Shown: piece by piece, positions 63,691-64,000 of the stretch
How the letters are laid out: each line of letters begins with the position of its first letter
Position numbering within the stretch: the stretch's first letter is position 1
Assembly (NCBI RefSeq): GCF_000266905.1
Contig: NC_018027.1
Span: 1,984,001-2,048,000, forward strand
Reading direction: 5' to 3'
DNA: 64,000 nucleotides
DNA from: Mycolicibacterium chubuense NBB4
GTDB lineage: Bacteria > Actinomycetota > Actinomycetes > Mycobacteriales > Mycobacteriaceae
Notes under the pieces: model-generated
What the model was told of the DNA's origin: nothing
The model's database searches: none
Seen by the model: only the letters and a program-made list of their open reading frames with translations
Made by a program: the position numbers and the translations under genes

Positions 63691-64000
63691 GTGATCGACG
63701 AAACGCTTCTCGACGCCGAGGAGAAGATGGAGAAGGCCGTGTCGGTGGCACGCGACGATCTGGCGTCGATCCGCACCGGCCGCGCCAACCCCGGGATGTT
63801 CAACCGCATCCACGTCGACTACTACGGTTCCGCCACCCCGATCACCCAGCTGTCGAGCATCAATGTCCCCGAGGCCCGGCTGGTCGTCATCAAGCCCTAC
63901 GAGGCCGGCCAGCTGCGCAACATCGAGGACGCGATCCGCAACTCCGACCTCGGCGTCAACCCGACCAACGACGGCAACGTCATCCGTGTGGCCATCCCGC
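63691..64000 (+). CDS. frr: Ribosome recycling factor, N-terminal part (cut by window edge)
   Basis: GTG at 63691; the first 103 residues are visible: [39 protein letters not shown], then [20 protein letters not shown] and the start of the next helix. RRF splits post-termination ribosomes with EF-G. Adjacent to pyrH as usual. Confidence 0.97.
   Translation, partial: MIDETLLDAEEKMEKAVSVARDDLASIRTGRANPGMFNRIHVDYYGSATPITQLSSINVPEARLVVIKPYEAGQLRNIEDAIRNSDLGVNPTNDGNVIRVAIP

Overview
The window is chromosomal DNA of a mycobacterium, most likely an environmental fast grower (Mycolicibacterium type). The evidence is high GC with frequent GTG/TTG starts, a six-gene mce operon, a mycofactocin-coupled dehydrogenase, and a backbone order that matches the M. 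tuberculosis Rv2911-Rv2882c segment: dacB2, SnoaL-like gene, rpsP, KH protein, rimM, trmD, lppW, rplS, lepB, rnhB, DUF2469, then yraN, comM, dprA, viuB, xerC, M23 peptidase, rpsB, tsf, amiC, marR, pyrH, frr.

Layout. 1-7910 is translation and cell-envelope housekeeping, including a tandem pair of D,D-carboxypeptidases. About 7912-48316 is a large accessory block lying between the DUF2469 gene and yraN. 48457-64000 (window end) is housekeeping again (DNA uptake/processing genes, siderophore utilisation, XerC, ribosomal protein S2, EF-Ts, UMP kinase, the start of frr), with a diguanylate cyclase and a lone ketosynthase-like gene between dprA and viuB.

The accessory block looks like an uptake-and-oxidation system for an unidentified hydrophobic compound. 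An mceA-F operon without yrbE permease genes runs leftward and ends in a small secreted protein. Divergent from it are a luciferase-like monooxygenase and a Rossmann dehydrogenase. Two long repressors, each with two TetR helix-turn-helix domains (Mce3R architecture), flank an amidohydrolase. Two acyl-CoA dehydrogenases and an SDR form a leftward operon. A NorD-like VWA protein and a NorQ/CbbQ-like AAA+ ATPase are divergent from it. Then follow a ligand-binding protein with no signal peptide, an AveC-like membrane protein, an SDR, an aldehyde dehydrogenase, two P450s and a mycofactocin-coupled SDR. A single-domain TetR with a perfect operator palindrome faces a 31-residue membrane peptide, a second AveC-like protein and a third P450.

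Seven copies of a near-palindromic site, consensus GAACAAATATTWGGTYA, lie only in the promoter regions of this block (15.9-28.5 kb). They tie mce, the monooxygenase, the double-TetR regulator, the amidohydrolase, the dehydrogenases, the AAA+/VWA pair and the P450 operon into one apparent regulon. This regulon, and the pairing of a NorQ/NorD-type activation module with AveC-like proteins and P450s, is the most interesting content of the window. A 1348-residue patatin-like gene (39.6-43.7 kb), less GC-rich by eye, looks like a separate insertion.
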